A stretch of 57,660 nucleotides of DNA from an uncultured bacterium (GCA_949294395.1 CASFGU010000020.1:1-57660); one strand, 5' to 3'. Shown: positions 1 through 9,896, counted from the first letter of the stretch. The notes: generated by a model not told the origin, from the letters alone. Numbers and translations are program-made.

Positions 1-28
1 AAATCCTTGCTATACTTGCGTTTTCCAT
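1..28 (-). CDS. 5' end of a prepilin-type leader ORF (runs off the left edge)
   Basis: On the minus strand an AAAGGAG Shine-Dalgarno is followed 8 nt later by ATG GAA AAC GCA AGT ATA GCA AGG ATT, cut by the window edge. The same start, with nearly the same first codons, occurs at 26408 and 57428. At 57428 it leads through a poly-G tract to a prepilin-like gene. I infer that another prepilin or leader ORF continues to the left. Only nine codons are visible, so its product is unknown. Confidence 0.4.
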
Positions 29-70
29 CGTTTAATCTCCTTTGCTTTTTCTTTTTTATTACTTTTCTTT

Positions 71-148
71 GGAATATCTATATATGTTTTCGAGACGTTA
101 GCGGGAGCAGAGCGGAAGCGTGTTCGAGAAAACATTTATAGATATTCC
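71..148 (+). repeat. Core-hairpin repeat, copy 1
   Basis: The arms GGAATATCTATA and TATAGATATTCC pair across a conserved core containing GCGGGAGCAGAGCG. The core recurs at 6067-6147 (inverted), 26449-26526, 26746-26804, 49162-49237 and, degenerate, 33554-33602. The arm sequence differs between loci but stays self-complementary. Confidence 0.75.
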
Positions 149-548
149 TCTTCGTGTACTCTTTCTTTTTGAGATCCTGAAACAAGTTCAGGATGACATA
201 TACTTTTTTTATGACACTGCTTTCTGAGCCTGACCTGAATTTAGTTCAGGGATGACATATAACTTTTATTTTGTCATGCTGAATTTAGTTGCCTTCTTTT
301 GCCGAAAACTTGTTTTTCGTGCAAAATGGCTCCCGGTGACAGCATCCCTTTGGCTTTCCGCTGACCTTTTTATTATAAACTATTTTTTTACAATTTTCAA
401 GCTAGTGCCGGCAATCAGTCGCCAAGCCTCCGCCCTCAGCTCGCTCGCGCAAATATTAATTTTTTGTTTATTTTTTAAGGGTTTGTCGAAAACAGTGTTA
501 TAAATAATAGTATAAATAAGCAAATTATTTAAGAAAAGGAGATTATAA

Positions 549-2396
<1,848 letters not shown>

Positions 2397-2413
2397 TCTT
2401 TCATATTCATCAT

Positions 2414-2448
2414 AAAAAAAGCTCCTTATAAAAATAAGGAGCTTTTTT
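2414..2448. terminator. Bidirectional terminator between dnaK and a prepilin gene
   Basis: The stem AAGCTCCTTAT/ATAAGGAGCTT with an AAAA loop is flanked by A and T runs, so it can stop the convergent dnaK and prepilin transcripts. Confidence 0.85.
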
Positions 2449-2452
2449 ATTG

Positions 2453-3208
2453 CTAACATTTTTTCTTGCCGTTCCATGAAAGGTCTTTGCACTTCAGATA
2501 ATCCATATTTTCATTCATTATTACCCATGCCGTGCAGCCAGCACCTTTTGTAGAACAGCCTGAAAAAGGCCACATCGTTTCGTGTTCTGTTCCTGCGGGC
2601 ATAATATTTTTGTCTGTCAGATAAAACAGGAAAAAATCTCTACCAAATGTATTCGGAGCTTTTGGCCCATTTATATCAATGTAAATAATAGCATAAGTTT
2701 CGCTTAACACTCCCGGCCCTCTGTTGACGACAGCACTACCTCCGTTAGCAATAACCATGACAGAGCTCCCGTCCAGCATTAAAGAGGATGACGTTTGGGC
2801 TGATGAACCCACTATAGTTAAAGCGCGACTACCGTCTATAAAATAATAAGCAGCACCCAGCCCGCAGGCACTCTGGTCTTTTGCATTATCACAGTTTTCA
2901 ACATTTTTTACATTTTCAAAAAGTCTATCTCTGATAAGAATAGAATTTACTGCAGTATAACTTTCCTCATCCTCATCGGGATTTCCGGCATCACGGCCGG
3001 TAATACCCCATTCAGAAGGCGAACCGTACTTCTGCGTTGCAGATAAGTAACTCTGGGAAAGAATACTATAAAATTTCTTTAGTTTGGTAACAGTTTCCTT
3101 TTCTTTATATTTATTTACAACCGTTGGCAGTGTCATGGCTGCCACAACACCTATTATACCGAGAGTTATCAAAACTTCTGCAAGCGTAAATGCTTTTTTA
3201 AAATCCAT
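2453..3208 (-). CDS. Type IV prepilin-like protein A
   Basis: Class III signal peptide MDFKKA followed by FTLAEVLITLGIIGVVAAM, the hydrophobic N-terminal helix of type IV pilins and type II pseudopilins with Glu5 present; Ala replaces the usual Gly at the cleavage site. The periplasmic or surface domain is about 220 residues, contains several Cys, and ends with a family motif DINGPKAPNTFGRDFF before a Cys-rich tail. The start at 3208 is chosen because AAAGGGA lies just upstream and the prepilin motif begins there; an open frame continues to 3412 but has no support. The gene is divergent from an XRE regulator. The exact role (pilus, competence or secretion) cannot be told. Confidence 0.85.
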   Translation of the reverse strand: MDFKKAFTLAEVLITLGIIGVVAAMTLPTVVNKYKEKETVTKLKKFYSILSQSYLSATQKYGSPSEWGITGRDAGNPDEDEESYTAVNSILIRDRLFENVKNVENCDNAKDQSACGLGAAYYFIDGSRALTIVGSSAQTSSSLMLDGSSVMVIANGGSAVVNRGPGVLSETYAIIYIDINGPKAPNTFGRDFFLFYLTDKNIMPAGTEHETMWPFSGCSTKGAGCTAWVIMNENMDYLKCKDLSWNGKKKC

Positions 3209-3244
3209 TTTATTCCCTTTCAATATCAATATGTTATTACCTAA

Positions 3245-3297
3245 TATCAATATATTGATACTATTGTCATTATATTCACTTACTTGAATATTGTCAA
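3245..3297 (-). promoter_or_regulatory. Promoter of prepilin A with palindromic operator
   Basis: On the minus strand TTGACA (3297-3292) and TATAAT (3274-3269) are separated by 17 bp. The perfect 16-bp palindrome TATCAATATATTGATA lies at 3245-3260, immediately downstream of the -10 and covering the expected transcript start. A partial copy (AATATCAATAT) lies at 3222-3232. This suits repression by the divergent XRE protein. Confidence 0.7.
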
Positions 3298-3308
3298 GAT
3301 TATATAAT
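3280..3308 (+). promoter_or_regulatory. Promoter of the XRE regulator, predicted leaderless
   Basis: TTACTT (3280-3285), 17-bp spacer, TATAAT (3303-3308). The ATG begins 6 nt after the -10 box, leaving no room for a ribosome binding site. Confidence 0.5.
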
Positions 3309-3314
3309 TTTTGA

Positions 3315-3542
3315 ATGAAAAATGATATTAAGCACAAATTAGGACGGAATATAAAAATTGAGAGAATCCGCAAGGACATAACGCAGGAAGAATTTGCGGA
3401 AATAATTGACATGAGCCTGAGTTATGTTAGCAAACTTGAGCAGGGTTTGACCTCTCCGACAGCAATTGCACTTTTTAAGATGTCAAAAGCGCTGAAAATT
3501 CCCATGGAAAAATTCTTTGACGGGATGGATGGTGAGATTTAA
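3315..3542 (+). CDS. XRE-family transcriptional regulator
   Basis: A 75-residue protein that is almost entirely one lambda-repressor-like helix-turn-helix domain: ITQEEFAEIIDMSLSYVSKL followed by an EQG turn, and a C-terminal KFFDGMDGEI. It has no sensor domain. It is transcribed divergently from prepilin A across a region with a 16-bp palindrome, so it is probably that gene's dedicated regulator and perhaps its own (inference). The same arrangement with unrelated XRE proteins recurs at 44.7 kb and 50.2 kb. Confidence 0.88.
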   Translation: MKNDIKHKLGRNIKIERIRKDITQEEFAEIIDMSLSYVSKLEQGLTSPTAIALFKMSKALKIPMEKFFDGMDGEI

Positions 3543-3646
3543 AGACCTGTAGAATAGTATTTATTTTTAAAGCTGCTTTCTGCTGAAGATATTGCTTCTT
3601 TCGCTTTTAGTATTGCATTCTTAATTATTGAGTTTTTACTTTGCAC
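3539..3646 (-). CDS. Candidate small protein, 35 aa, GTG start
   Basis: A GTG codon at 3646 is preceded by AAAGGAG at a 9-nt spacing. It opens a frame of 35 codons, basic and Ser/Lys-rich, starting MQSKNSIIKNAILKAKEAIS. It ends convergent with and overlapping the stop of the XRE gene. No family is recognised. The Shine-Dalgarno is the main support, so the call is tentative. Confidence 0.3.
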   Translation of the reverse strand: MQSKNSIIKNAILKAKEAISSAESSFKNKYYSTGL

Positions 3647-3718
3647 CGTAAAAAACTCCTTTATTAACAACCTGATTATAGAAAACAGGATTTTTTTTCA
3701 AGTTCCTTAATTTTCAAT

Positions 3719-4018
3719 TCAAAGAACAATATAGTTCTTTTTTATTTCTTCCTGAAAAGTCCGGGAGAGTTTATCAAATTCATTTATATCAACAAGGAAC
3801 GGGATATTGCTTTCGGTTAAAAGTTCTTTGAGAGCAGCTAAATTTGCCGTCTTTGAATTAAAACTTTTTACAGTCAAATCCAGATCACTGCCGTCATGGG
3901 CATCGCCGTTCACCCTGCTTCCGTATGCCCAGATTTCGGCATCAGGACAGTAACTGTCAAAAATATCCGTCAGCATTTTGAGGTGTTCCGGTTTTATAAA
4001 AAGTTTATTCATGTTCAA
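3719..4018 (-). CDS. MNT-type minimal nucleotidyltransferase
   Basis: The 99-residue protein carries the nucleotidyltransferase signature GSRVNGDAHDGSDLDL, that is GS followed by the metal-binding DxD pair. It is the second gene of a two-gene unit and overlaps the upstream HEPN gene by 14 nt. In HEPN/MNT toxin-antitoxin systems this protein modifies or neutralises the HEPN RNase; that role is inferred from the family and the pairing. Confidence 0.85.
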   Translation of the reverse strand: MNMNKLFIKPEHLKMLTDIFDSYCPDAEIWAYGSRVNGDAHDGSDLDLTVKSFNSKTANLAALKELLTESNIPFLVDINEFDKLSRTFQEEIKKNYIVL

Positions 4019-4415
4019 TAACTTCTTTCAAGCGGCCGACATCTTTAAGAAAATCCTCTATCAAAGCAAGAGTTTCTTCTGCAAACGCCCTGCCGTAATC
4101 ATGCGCTGTATTATTACGGTTATCTCTGTATTTAAACCATCTTTCAGCTTCTTCTTCCGTAATTAGGGAATGTTTTGCGGCATGCCGGAAAATATCTTTA
4201 AATGTAAGAGTATCAACAGCTTTTTTTGATGCAAAATACGGAATTAATTTCTTCTTTAATAATTTTCCGCTTTGCTCCAGCGTCATCTCAAAACTTTTCA
4301 CGAGTGAATTCCTGTACATCTCGTAATCAATTGAGCCTTCTTCGGCGGCTTGTAAGCAGTCATAAGACCTTTTTAAAGTTTCGATACATTTTTCAAGATA
4401 TTCGGTACTCAGCAT
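4005..4415 (-). CDS. HEPN-domain protein (HI0074 / nucleotidyltransferase substrate-binding type)
   Basis: A 136-residue all-helical protein of the HI0074 family, which pairs with MNT proteins. The motif RDNRNNTAHDYG holds the Arg and His expected of the HEPN RNase active site (RX4-6H). GAGGG lies about 6 nt before the ATG. Its 3' end overlaps the MNT gene, so the two are translated together. It is probably the toxin of a HEPN/MNT module; a housekeeping pair is also possible. Confidence 0.85.
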   Translation of the reverse strand: MLSTEYLEKCIETLKRSYDCLQAAEEGSIDYEMYRNSLVKSFEMTLEQSGKLLKKKLIPYFASKKAVDTLTFKDIFRHAAKHSLITEEEAERWFKYRDNRNNTAHDYGRAFAEETLALIEDFLKDVGRLKEVIEHE

Positions 4416-4452
4416 AATTTACCCTCACTCTAACAAAAAAGGTTGAAGTAAC

Positions 4453-5916
4453 CTATATCTTTGCAAGCTGCAGATAGTAATCGTTTGCACGCTCGAATTT
4501 GTGAGCAGCATTGAATAATCTGCTTTCCTGCAATTGTGGCGCAAGGATTTGCAGACCAATTGGCATACCGTCACGGTCAAATCCGGCAGGAACGCTCATC
4601 CCCGGAATTCCCGCAAGGTTTGCGGAAATTGTCGCAATATCTGTTAAATACATCTGCAAAGGATCTGAAGATTTTGCACCCAGATCAAACGCGGTATTCG
4701 GGCAGGTAGGCGAAATCAGGATGTCAACCTTTTTAAACGCTTCTCTGAAATCTTCTGTTACCAGCGCTCTCATCTGCTGGGCTTTTTTATAGTAAGCGTC
4801 ATAGTAGCCTGAGGACAATGCGTAAGTTCCGAGCATTATACGACGTTTAACTTCAGGGCCGAAGCCTTCCGCTCTGGTTTTTGTGTACATTTCCATAAGG
4901 TTTTTGGAATCAGGGTGTCTGTAGCCGTATCTTACACCGTCAAATCTTGCAAGGTTTGAAGAACATTCAGCGGTTGCAAGTATATAGTAAATTCCGATTG
5001 AATATTTTAACTTAGGCAAAGAAACTTCAACAATTTCAGCGCCAAGTTTTTTGTAAGCTTCAATAGCTTTTTCCATAGCCTTTTGAACGTCTTCTGAAAG
5101 ACCTTCCGACATAAGTTCTTTAATAACACCGACTTTTAAGCCTTTAATATCATCATTCAAGTGTGCTGCATAGTGTTCAACAGGCAGATTTAAAGAAGTG
5201 CTGTCTTTCGGGTCATGACCGGAGATAACTTCAAGCAGGTTAGCCGCATCTTCAACTGTTCTTGCAAACGGGCCTATCTGGTCAAGAGAGGACGCAAACG
5301 CAATCAAGCCATAGCGGGAAACTCTTCCGTAGGTAGGTTTCATGCCGACAATTCCGCAGAAAGAAGCCGGAAGTCTAATTGAACCACCGGTATCAGAACC
5401 GAGCGCAAGTGTAGCTTCGCAGGAGGAAACAGACGCTGCTGAACCGCCTGAGGAGCCGCCCGGAACTTTATTCAAATTCCAAGGGTTATGAACTTTTTTG
5501 AAAGCAGAATTCTCGTTAGAAGAACCCATCGCAAATTCGTCCAAATTTGCTTTCCCTACAATAGGAACGAGGTTGCCGAGGAGTTTTTCGGTAACTGTTG
5601 CATTAAAAGGCGATACAAAGTTTTCTAAAATCTTGCTTGAAGCAGTAGTTTTTGAACCTTTAAGATTCATATTATCTTTTAAAGCAAGAGGAATCCCAGC
5701 AAGAAGCGGCAATTCTTCCCCTCTTGCGATTTTCTCATCAACTTTTTTTGCTGTTTCAAGCGCGGTTTCTTTTGTGAGAGAATTAAACGCCCCGAGTTTT
5801 CCATCGAGTTCCGTAATTCTTTCAAAAGCCGCATTAGTCAATTCAACAGCGGAAACTTCTTTATTCTTCAAGGCTTTGCTTTGTTCGGCAGCCGATTTTT
5901 TCAAAAGCTCGTTCAT
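4453..5916 (-). CDS. gatA: Asp-tRNA(Asn)/Glu-tRNA(Gln) amidotransferase subunit A
   Basis: GatA releases ammonia from glutamine for transamidation of mischarged Glu-tRNA(Gln) or Asp-tRNA(Asn) in the GatCAB complex. The 487 residues match the family length. The amidase Ser-cisSer-Lys triad is visible as Lys80 (LALKDN), Ser155 in GGSSGGSAAS and Ser179 in SDTGGSIRLPAS. AAGGAG lies 6 nt before the ATG. gatB and gatC are not in the window. Confidence 0.96.
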   Translation of the reverse strand: MNELLKKSAAEQSKALKNKEVSAVELTNAAFERITELDGKLGAFNSLTKETALETAKKVDEKIARGEELPLLAGIPLALKDNMNLKGSKTTASSKILENFVSPFNATVTEKLLGNLVPIVGKANLDEFAMGSSNENSAFKKVHNPWNLNKVPGGSSGGSAASVSSCEATLALGSDTGGSIRLPASFCGIVGMKPTYGRVSRYGLIAFASSLDQIGPFARTVEDAANLLEVISGHDPKDSTSLNLPVEHYAAHLNDDIKGLKVGVIKELMSEGLSEDVQKAMEKAIEAYKKLGAEIVEVSLPKLKYSIGIYYILATAECSSNLARFDGVRYGYRHPDSKNLMEMYTKTRAEGFGPEVKRRIMLGTYALSSGYYDAYYKKAQQMRALVTEDFREAFKKVDILISPTCPNTAFDLGAKSSDPLQMYLTDIATISANLAGIPGMSVPAGFDRDGMPIGLQILAPQLQESRLFNAAHKFERANDYYLQLAKI

Positions 5917-6480
5917 AGTATCTCCTTAGCTAGTCATTCCTTAATCCCCGCAGCGGGGCTTCTGCAAAAATTTTAGAATAAACATGGGAAATTAGCAAGA
6001 AAATGTTAAAAAGACGATAAGAAAAGTAAGTCGGATTTACCAATTCGACGCAGCTTTGATTCTTATCAGGAACAGTTGTATTAATTTTCTCAACACGCTC
6101 CTGCTCTGCTCCCGCTATCGTTTCGAAAACAAATACAACTATTCCTGTGTTTAGTTCCTCCATTTACCCTCTGGTTTGGAATGACATATCAAAAGATGAA
6201 CCATTCAACTATTCAACCGTTCACCCCTTCAACTTCACGACCGTTCCCTTCACTCCTCACTCCTTCACTTTTCTGTCGCTCTTATCGTCTTAACGTCTTT
6301 CCTGTCGGATTAGTAAATCCGACCTACTCTCAAAACAAAGAGATTCTGAACAGTGGCAACTCATGCGAGCCTCAACGATTAATGTTTCAGAATGACATAT
6401 CAAAAGATGAACCATTCAACCATTCAACCGTTCACCCCTTCAACTTTTCAACATTTCAACTTTGTCGAACCCTTCACCCT
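5917..6480. repeat. Repeat-filled intergenic region
   Basis: No credible gene. It holds a TCGGATTTACCAATTCGAC repeat near 6031, an inverted core hairpin (6067-6147), and two copies, about 211 bp apart (6178-6265 and 6389-6488), of a unit that starts GACATATCAAAAGATGAACC and continues with TTCAACC-type words and CCTTCACTTTT. Between them lies an inverted GTCGGATT...AATCCGAC pair. Similar words recur near 20.2, 48.6, 50.1 and 51.2 kb. Confidence 0.7.
6067..6147 (-). repeat. Core-hairpin repeat, copy 2 (inverted)
   Basis: The conserved core lies in reverse orientation (GCTCCTGCTCTGCTCCCGC). The arms CAGGAA-CAGTTGTA and TACAACT-TTCCTG pair but share no sequence with the arms of the other copies. 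Confidence 0.7.
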
Positions 6481-7137
6481 TCACTTTTTTATAGACCTGC
6501 TTATTTGCGAATGAATTTTATTTGCGCGGGAAAGGTATTCAGTTAATTTTTTGTAATTCTGTGCGGTTTCTCCATAAGGAGATTTCAGCCGCATTAATTC
6601 ATCAACGTTCTGATTAATATTGCGCAGTGCCTCCAGCGAATCACTCATTGCAACCAGCGAACCAAACTTTTTCGAAACTTTCGCAAGAATATGTCTGCGT
6701 ACAAATCTTTTAAAAATAGCAAACGGAGATGACTTTCTGGCAGAATTAATGTTTATAACATTAGATTTTTGAGGCGCAATCTGTCTTGCCGCAAGTTCAC
6801 GGTTAAGCTCCTTTAATTCTTTTTCAATTCTCTGCTTTTTCACGCCGAATGTCAGCATATCCTGCTGATTATGAGCGCGCTCGGCTATCTGTATTTTATT
6901 TTTCAAATCCGCAAGCGTCTGTTCATGATTTTTTATGCGGTATTCAAGACTTAAGGTTTCATCCACGCCGGCTTTCAAATCAGCGCTGGCTTCAAGCAAC
7001 CCTGAATCATACCCGTTAAGCCTGTGAAGCGGGGTAACCGGAATAGAAGGCGCCGCATTTTTCGGCGTCAAAAACCAGTGGGTTTGCGAACCAGAAAACT
7101 TTTCAAATATATCTCCGCTGTCTTTGTTTGCACTCAT
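6481..7137 (-). CDS. Hypothetical coiled-coil protein
   Basis: 218 residues, not recognised. Residues about 55-120 are Leu/Lys/Glu-rich with heptad character and probably form a coiled coil. A basic stretch follows (KRFVRRHILAKVSKKFG), then a helical C terminus rich in Asn, Ser and Lys. No signal peptide or membrane segment. The stop codon lies within the CCCTTCACTTTT repeat word, so the repeat may have set the C terminus. Confidence 0.6.
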   Translation of the reverse strand: MSANKDSGDIFEKFSGSQTHWFLTPKNAAPSIPVTPLHRLNGYDSGLLEASADLKAGVDETLSLEYRIKNHEQTLADLKNKIQIAERAHNQQDMLTFGVKKQRIEKELKELNRELAARQIAPQKSNVININSARKSSPFAIFKRFVRRHILAKVSKKFGSLVAMSDSLEALRNINQNVDELMRLKSPYGETAQNYKKLTEYLSRANKIHSQISRSIKK

Positions 7138-7292
7138 ATGATTATTTTAAAATAAAAACAAAAATTTTTTTACCGCTAAAAAATGTAAAATTTTATAAAT
7201 ATTCATAATCAAATGGTTAATACATCCTCTAAAAAGCGCAAATTACTCTAAAAATATGATAAAAAAACTGAATTTTATTATAAAATTTACTT

Positions 7293-7616
7293 ATGTATGA
7301 GTATGAATCTGAAATAGACGATAGAGAATTAAAAAAAGTCGGGCTGGAATTGATGTTCATGACACCGGAAAAATGCTCGGGCGACAAAGGGATTACAGCG
7401 GTAGAACTTGCCAAGCTCGTTGAGCTTCCGCTCGAAACTGTCAAAAAAAAATTACAAATACTCAAAGATGAAGGGATTGTCCGTGTAATAGGAATTAACC
7501 CGAAATACTGGAAGTTTGACAACTATCAGTTTATGAGAATGGATGAGGACAATGAAGTCTACAAACTTCTGTGCTGCTTTGACGACATTGATTTTGACCG
7601 GTATTTCCAGTATTAA
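7293..7616 (+). CDS. Small winged-helix-like protein
   Basis: 107 residues. The segment ITAVELAKLVELPLETVKKK followed by LQILKDEGIVRVI resembles a helix-turn-helix plus wing, as in ArsR/MarR-type folds. The C terminus is aromatic and acidic. TATAAA lies 8 nt before the ATG and no Shine-Dalgarno is visible. The next gene, bioY, is convergent. It could be a transcriptional regulator; the target is unknown. Confidence 0.6.
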   Translation: MYEYESEIDDRELKKVGLELMFMTPEKCSGDKGITAVELAKLVELPLETVKKKLQILKDEGIVRVIGINPKYWKFDNYQFMRMDEDNEVYKLLCCFDDIDFDRYFQY

Positions 7617-7644
7617 AAACTTCCCTCTAAACGCGCACAAATCA

Positions 7645-8316
7645 TTACAGGTAAAGCCAGAGAATTATTCTTGCATACTTTGCAACCAGTACAGCAAGAT
7701 AGCTGAACACAAAATCATAAAGTATTTTTAGCCCGCTCTGCGAAACTATCCAGTCAAATATAAAACTGAGCCCCATGTGTTTAAGAAAAGCCAGCAAAAT
7801 CATATACAAAATTCCAGTGGCATGAATAATTAAAACTCCTGCCAGAACAGCTTTTGCCGTATTTTTATAGGAATATCCGCGCTTAAGGATAGTACCGGCA
7901 GCAAAAGCCGCTGGCAAATACCCTATAATATACCCGAAACCAAATTCAAAAATATATCTCCAGCCGCCTCCCAGTGCAAAGACTGGCATAAAAAACAAAC
8001 CGGTTATTATATAAAGCAGTATGCTTGCAATCCCGAGCCGTCTGCCAAGAAGCCCTGTTATGAAGAGGATTGCCGGCACCTGCGGAATATACTTGTATGT
8101 GAAAATAAAATCTTTTATAGTAAGCGCCTCACCTGTAAAAAGTTTCGACGGAATAATAAAATGTGTAACATCAAGCTGCAAAAATGTTGCGATTACAATT
8201 AGAAAAGAACAAAAAATAAGCAGGACAAGACTACCTACCCCGAGTCTTACTCCCTTTCTTTTTTTAGGCTTTACTGTTCTTACACGTAATCTTTTTATCT
8301 GTGCTTCTTCTGTCAT
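7645..8316 (-). CDS. bioY: BioY-family biotin transporter S component
   Basis: A 223-residue polytopic membrane protein with about six hydrophobic segments after a basic N-terminal tail. The block LLGRRLGIASILLYIITGLF followed by a Gly-rich GGGWRYIF and GYIIGYLPAAF matches the BioY core. BioY is the substrate-binding subunit of an ECF biotin importer or works alone. No EcfA/EcfT genes are adjacent. It overlaps the upstream rimI-like gene by 4 nt (ATGA), so they form one operon. Confidence 0.75.
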   Translation of the reverse strand: MTEEAQIKRLRVRTVKPKKRKGVRLGVGSLVLLIFCSFLIVIATFLQLDVTHFIIPSKLFTGEALTIKDFIFTYKYIPQVPAILFITGLLGRRLGIASILLYIITGLFFMPVFALGGGWRYIFEFGFGYIIGYLPAAFAAGTILKRGYSYKNTAKAVLAGVLIIHATGILYMILLAFLKHMGLSFIFDWIVSQSGLKILYDFVFSYLAVLVAKYARIILWLYL

Positions 8317-8846
8317 AAGATATTAACAGTTCCTTTTAAGTGCTCTGCGTTCTTCTCAAACTGCACCTTAAATTTATCGTAAAATATATTTTCTGTCCAC
8401 ATTATTAAGGCATCTTCATTATTGTTCTGATAATAACCTTTTCTTGTTCCGAGAGATTTAAACCCGTATTTTTCATAAAGATTTATAGCAGGTGTATTGC
8501 TCACTCTGACCTCGAGTGTAATATATTTAACCCCGTTTGCCATACAATCTTTTATTATAGCGTACAAAAGCGCTTCACCGATATGGCGTCTGCGAAAATC
8601 CGGATGAACTGCAACATTTGTAATATGCGCCTCTTCAAGAATCTGCCAGCTTCCTGCATAACCTGCGAGCGTTCCGTTTTCATCAAAAGCAGAATAATAC
8701 CGCGCAAGTTCATTTGAAAGTTCATTGAAGAAAGACTCCTTTGACCAGTGATGTTCCCCGTAGGCTTTTTCCTCTATTGCACAGACCGCATCAATATCTG
8801 TCTGCTTCATTCTCTCTATTTTTACGGTAAAATTTTCACTGCTCAT
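8313..8846 (-). CDS. rimI: GNAT acetyltransferase, RimI-like
   Basis: 177 residues with a GNAT core. The acetyl-CoA loop is the variant RRRHIGEAL; TNVAVHPDFR precedes it and NTPAINLYEKYGFKSLGTRK is the RimI-type C-terminal block. RimI acetylates the N-terminal Ala of ribosomal protein S18; other N-terminal acetylation targets are possible. A TTGCAT/TAAAAT promoter (16-bp spacer) ends 6 nt before the ATG, predicting a leaderless mRNA. It overlaps bioY by 4 nt. Confidence 0.8.
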   Translation of the reverse strand: MSSENFTVKIERMKQTDIDAVCAIEEKAYGEHHWSKESFFNELSNELARYYSAFDENGTLAGYAGSWQILEEAHITNVAVHPDFRRRHIGEALLYAIIKDCMANGVKYITLEVRVSNTPAINLYEKYGFKSLGTRKGYYQNNNEDALIMWTENIFYDKFKVQFEKNAEHLKGTVNIL

Positions 8847-9010
8847 AAAACGATTTTAACACGACAAATCTTTTATGCAATTCAGAATATAAATAACTTT
8901 TCCTGTTCTTCCGAAATTTTGTTTTTTATATTAAAAATTTGTAACAAATTGATATAAGCCTCATCAAGTGTTAAACTCAATTTAGAGAGAATTTATAATA
9001 AGGATTTGTT

Positions 9011-9883
9011 ATGAGAAATATTATTGTATATACAAGCAAAAAGTCATCCGATTTAGCCGATGTTCTGGCACAGATTGACGAAACAAATGTCAGAATAGAA
9101 GATGCAGAAAAGTTAAAAGATTACGAAATGCTTAACCCTGCACTTCTTGTGATAGAAGATGTTCCAAACATTAAGGATGTCTTGATGGTTACAAAATTCA
9201 AAGCACCCGTATTGTTCATTGGTGAACCGTTCAAAGGCACAACAGTGAGAGCGGTCACTTATGACTTAATAAAAACACCGGTTGATAACGAGGAACTCTT
9301 AATCAGGGCAAAATCACTTTTAAAAGTCAGAGAACTCAGAGAAAAACTCTTACAGGTTTCAACAACCGACGAACTTACAGGGCTTCACAACAGAAAATAT
9401 CTTCACGAACGTCTTGAACAGGAAATATCAAGGGCAAAACGTTACGGTACAAAGCTTTCTTGCCTTTTGTTTGACTTAGACTTTTTCAAAGTTGTAAATG
9501 ATATTTACGGCTACGACTGGGGAGATGTACTTCTGCGCTCCATTGCCGACAAGTTGAAACAGCTTATCAGAAAAGAGGATATTCTCACACGCTATGGCGA
9601 CGAGGAATTCCTTTTAATCCTGCCGAACACATCGGAAGAAAATGCGTTTCTGTTTGCAGAACGTTTCAGACGCGACATTGAAAAGATGGAATTTATTCCG
9701 GCAGGAGAAGAAGAAAGACATCCTATTACAATTTCGGGCGGAATTTCAACCTACCCTTGCCTTGAAAATATGGATGAAGATGTTAATACAATTATCCGCT
9801 ACGCAGAACACGCATTATACAATGCGAAAAAACGCGGCAAAAATAAAATCGTACAGTTCTCCCAGATAAATCTCGGAGAATAA
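9011..9883 (+). CDS. GGDEF-domain protein with N-terminal pseudo-receiver
   Basis: 290 residues. Residues 1-115 look like a response-regulator receiver (beta-3 PALLVIED and the Lys in DLIKTPVD) but lack the N-terminal acidic pair. Residues about 118-285 form a GGDEF domain: DELTGLHNRKYL, FDLDFFKVVND, and an RxxD inhibitory site (RKED) five residues before the active-site loop. The loop reads GDEEF instead of GG(D/E)EF, so the second Gly is Asp. Diguanylate cyclase activity is therefore uncertain; it could be active, inactive or a c-di-GMP sensor through the RxxD site. Confidence 0.85.
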   Translation: MRNIIVYTSKKSSDLADVLAQIDETNVRIEDAEKLKDYEMLNPALLVIEDVPNIKDVLMVTKFKAPVLFIGEPFKGTTVRAVTYDLIKTPVDNEELLIRAKSLLKVRELREKLLQVSTTDELTGLHNRKYLHERLEQEISRAKRYGTKLSCLLFDLDFFKVVNDIYGYDWGDVLLRSIADKLKQLIRKEDILTRYGDEEFLLILPNTSEENAFLFAERFRRDIEKMEFIPAGEEERHPITISGGISTYPCLENMDEDVNTIIRYAEHALYNAKKRGKNKIVQFSQINLGE

Positions 9884-9896
9884 AAAAGACTACATA

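Larger units (their letters stand above)
1..400 (-). repeat. Prepilin leader cassette, copy 1 (promoter + long 5' UTR + SD/ATG)
   Basis: This 400-base stretch without a gene matches 26361-26740 and 57378-57648. Read on the minus strand it has a TTGAAA/TATAAT promoter with a 17-bp spacer (372-400), several hairpin repeats, and a Shine-Dalgarno plus ATG at 28. The hairpins are TCCTGAA-type inverted repeats near 172-196 and 222-258, a TTTTGC/GCAAAA hairpin near 297-334, and the core hairpin at 71-148. The middle is mosaic compared with the other copies, while the promoter and start region are conserved. Plus-strand reading frames here are translations of repeats, not genes. Confidence 0.7.

Noticed and set aside
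252-503. Plus-strand frames in repeat regions (252-503, 6181-6546, 26591-26815, 57297-57551)
   Set aside because: They lie within dispersed repeats or antisense to prepilin leaders and have no ribosome binding site or recognisable domain.
2453-3412. Longer prepilin A starting at 3412
   Set aside because: The extra 68 codons run antisense through the divergent XRE gene start and promoter. AAAGGGA and the canonical MDFKKA signal place the start at 3208.
5930-6163. 77-codon minus-strand frame containing FETIAGAEQERV
   Set aside because: It is the translation of the inverted core hairpin plus a TCGGATT repeat. The same peptide appears from the plus-strand frame at 26365-26598, so it reflects the repeat and not a gene.
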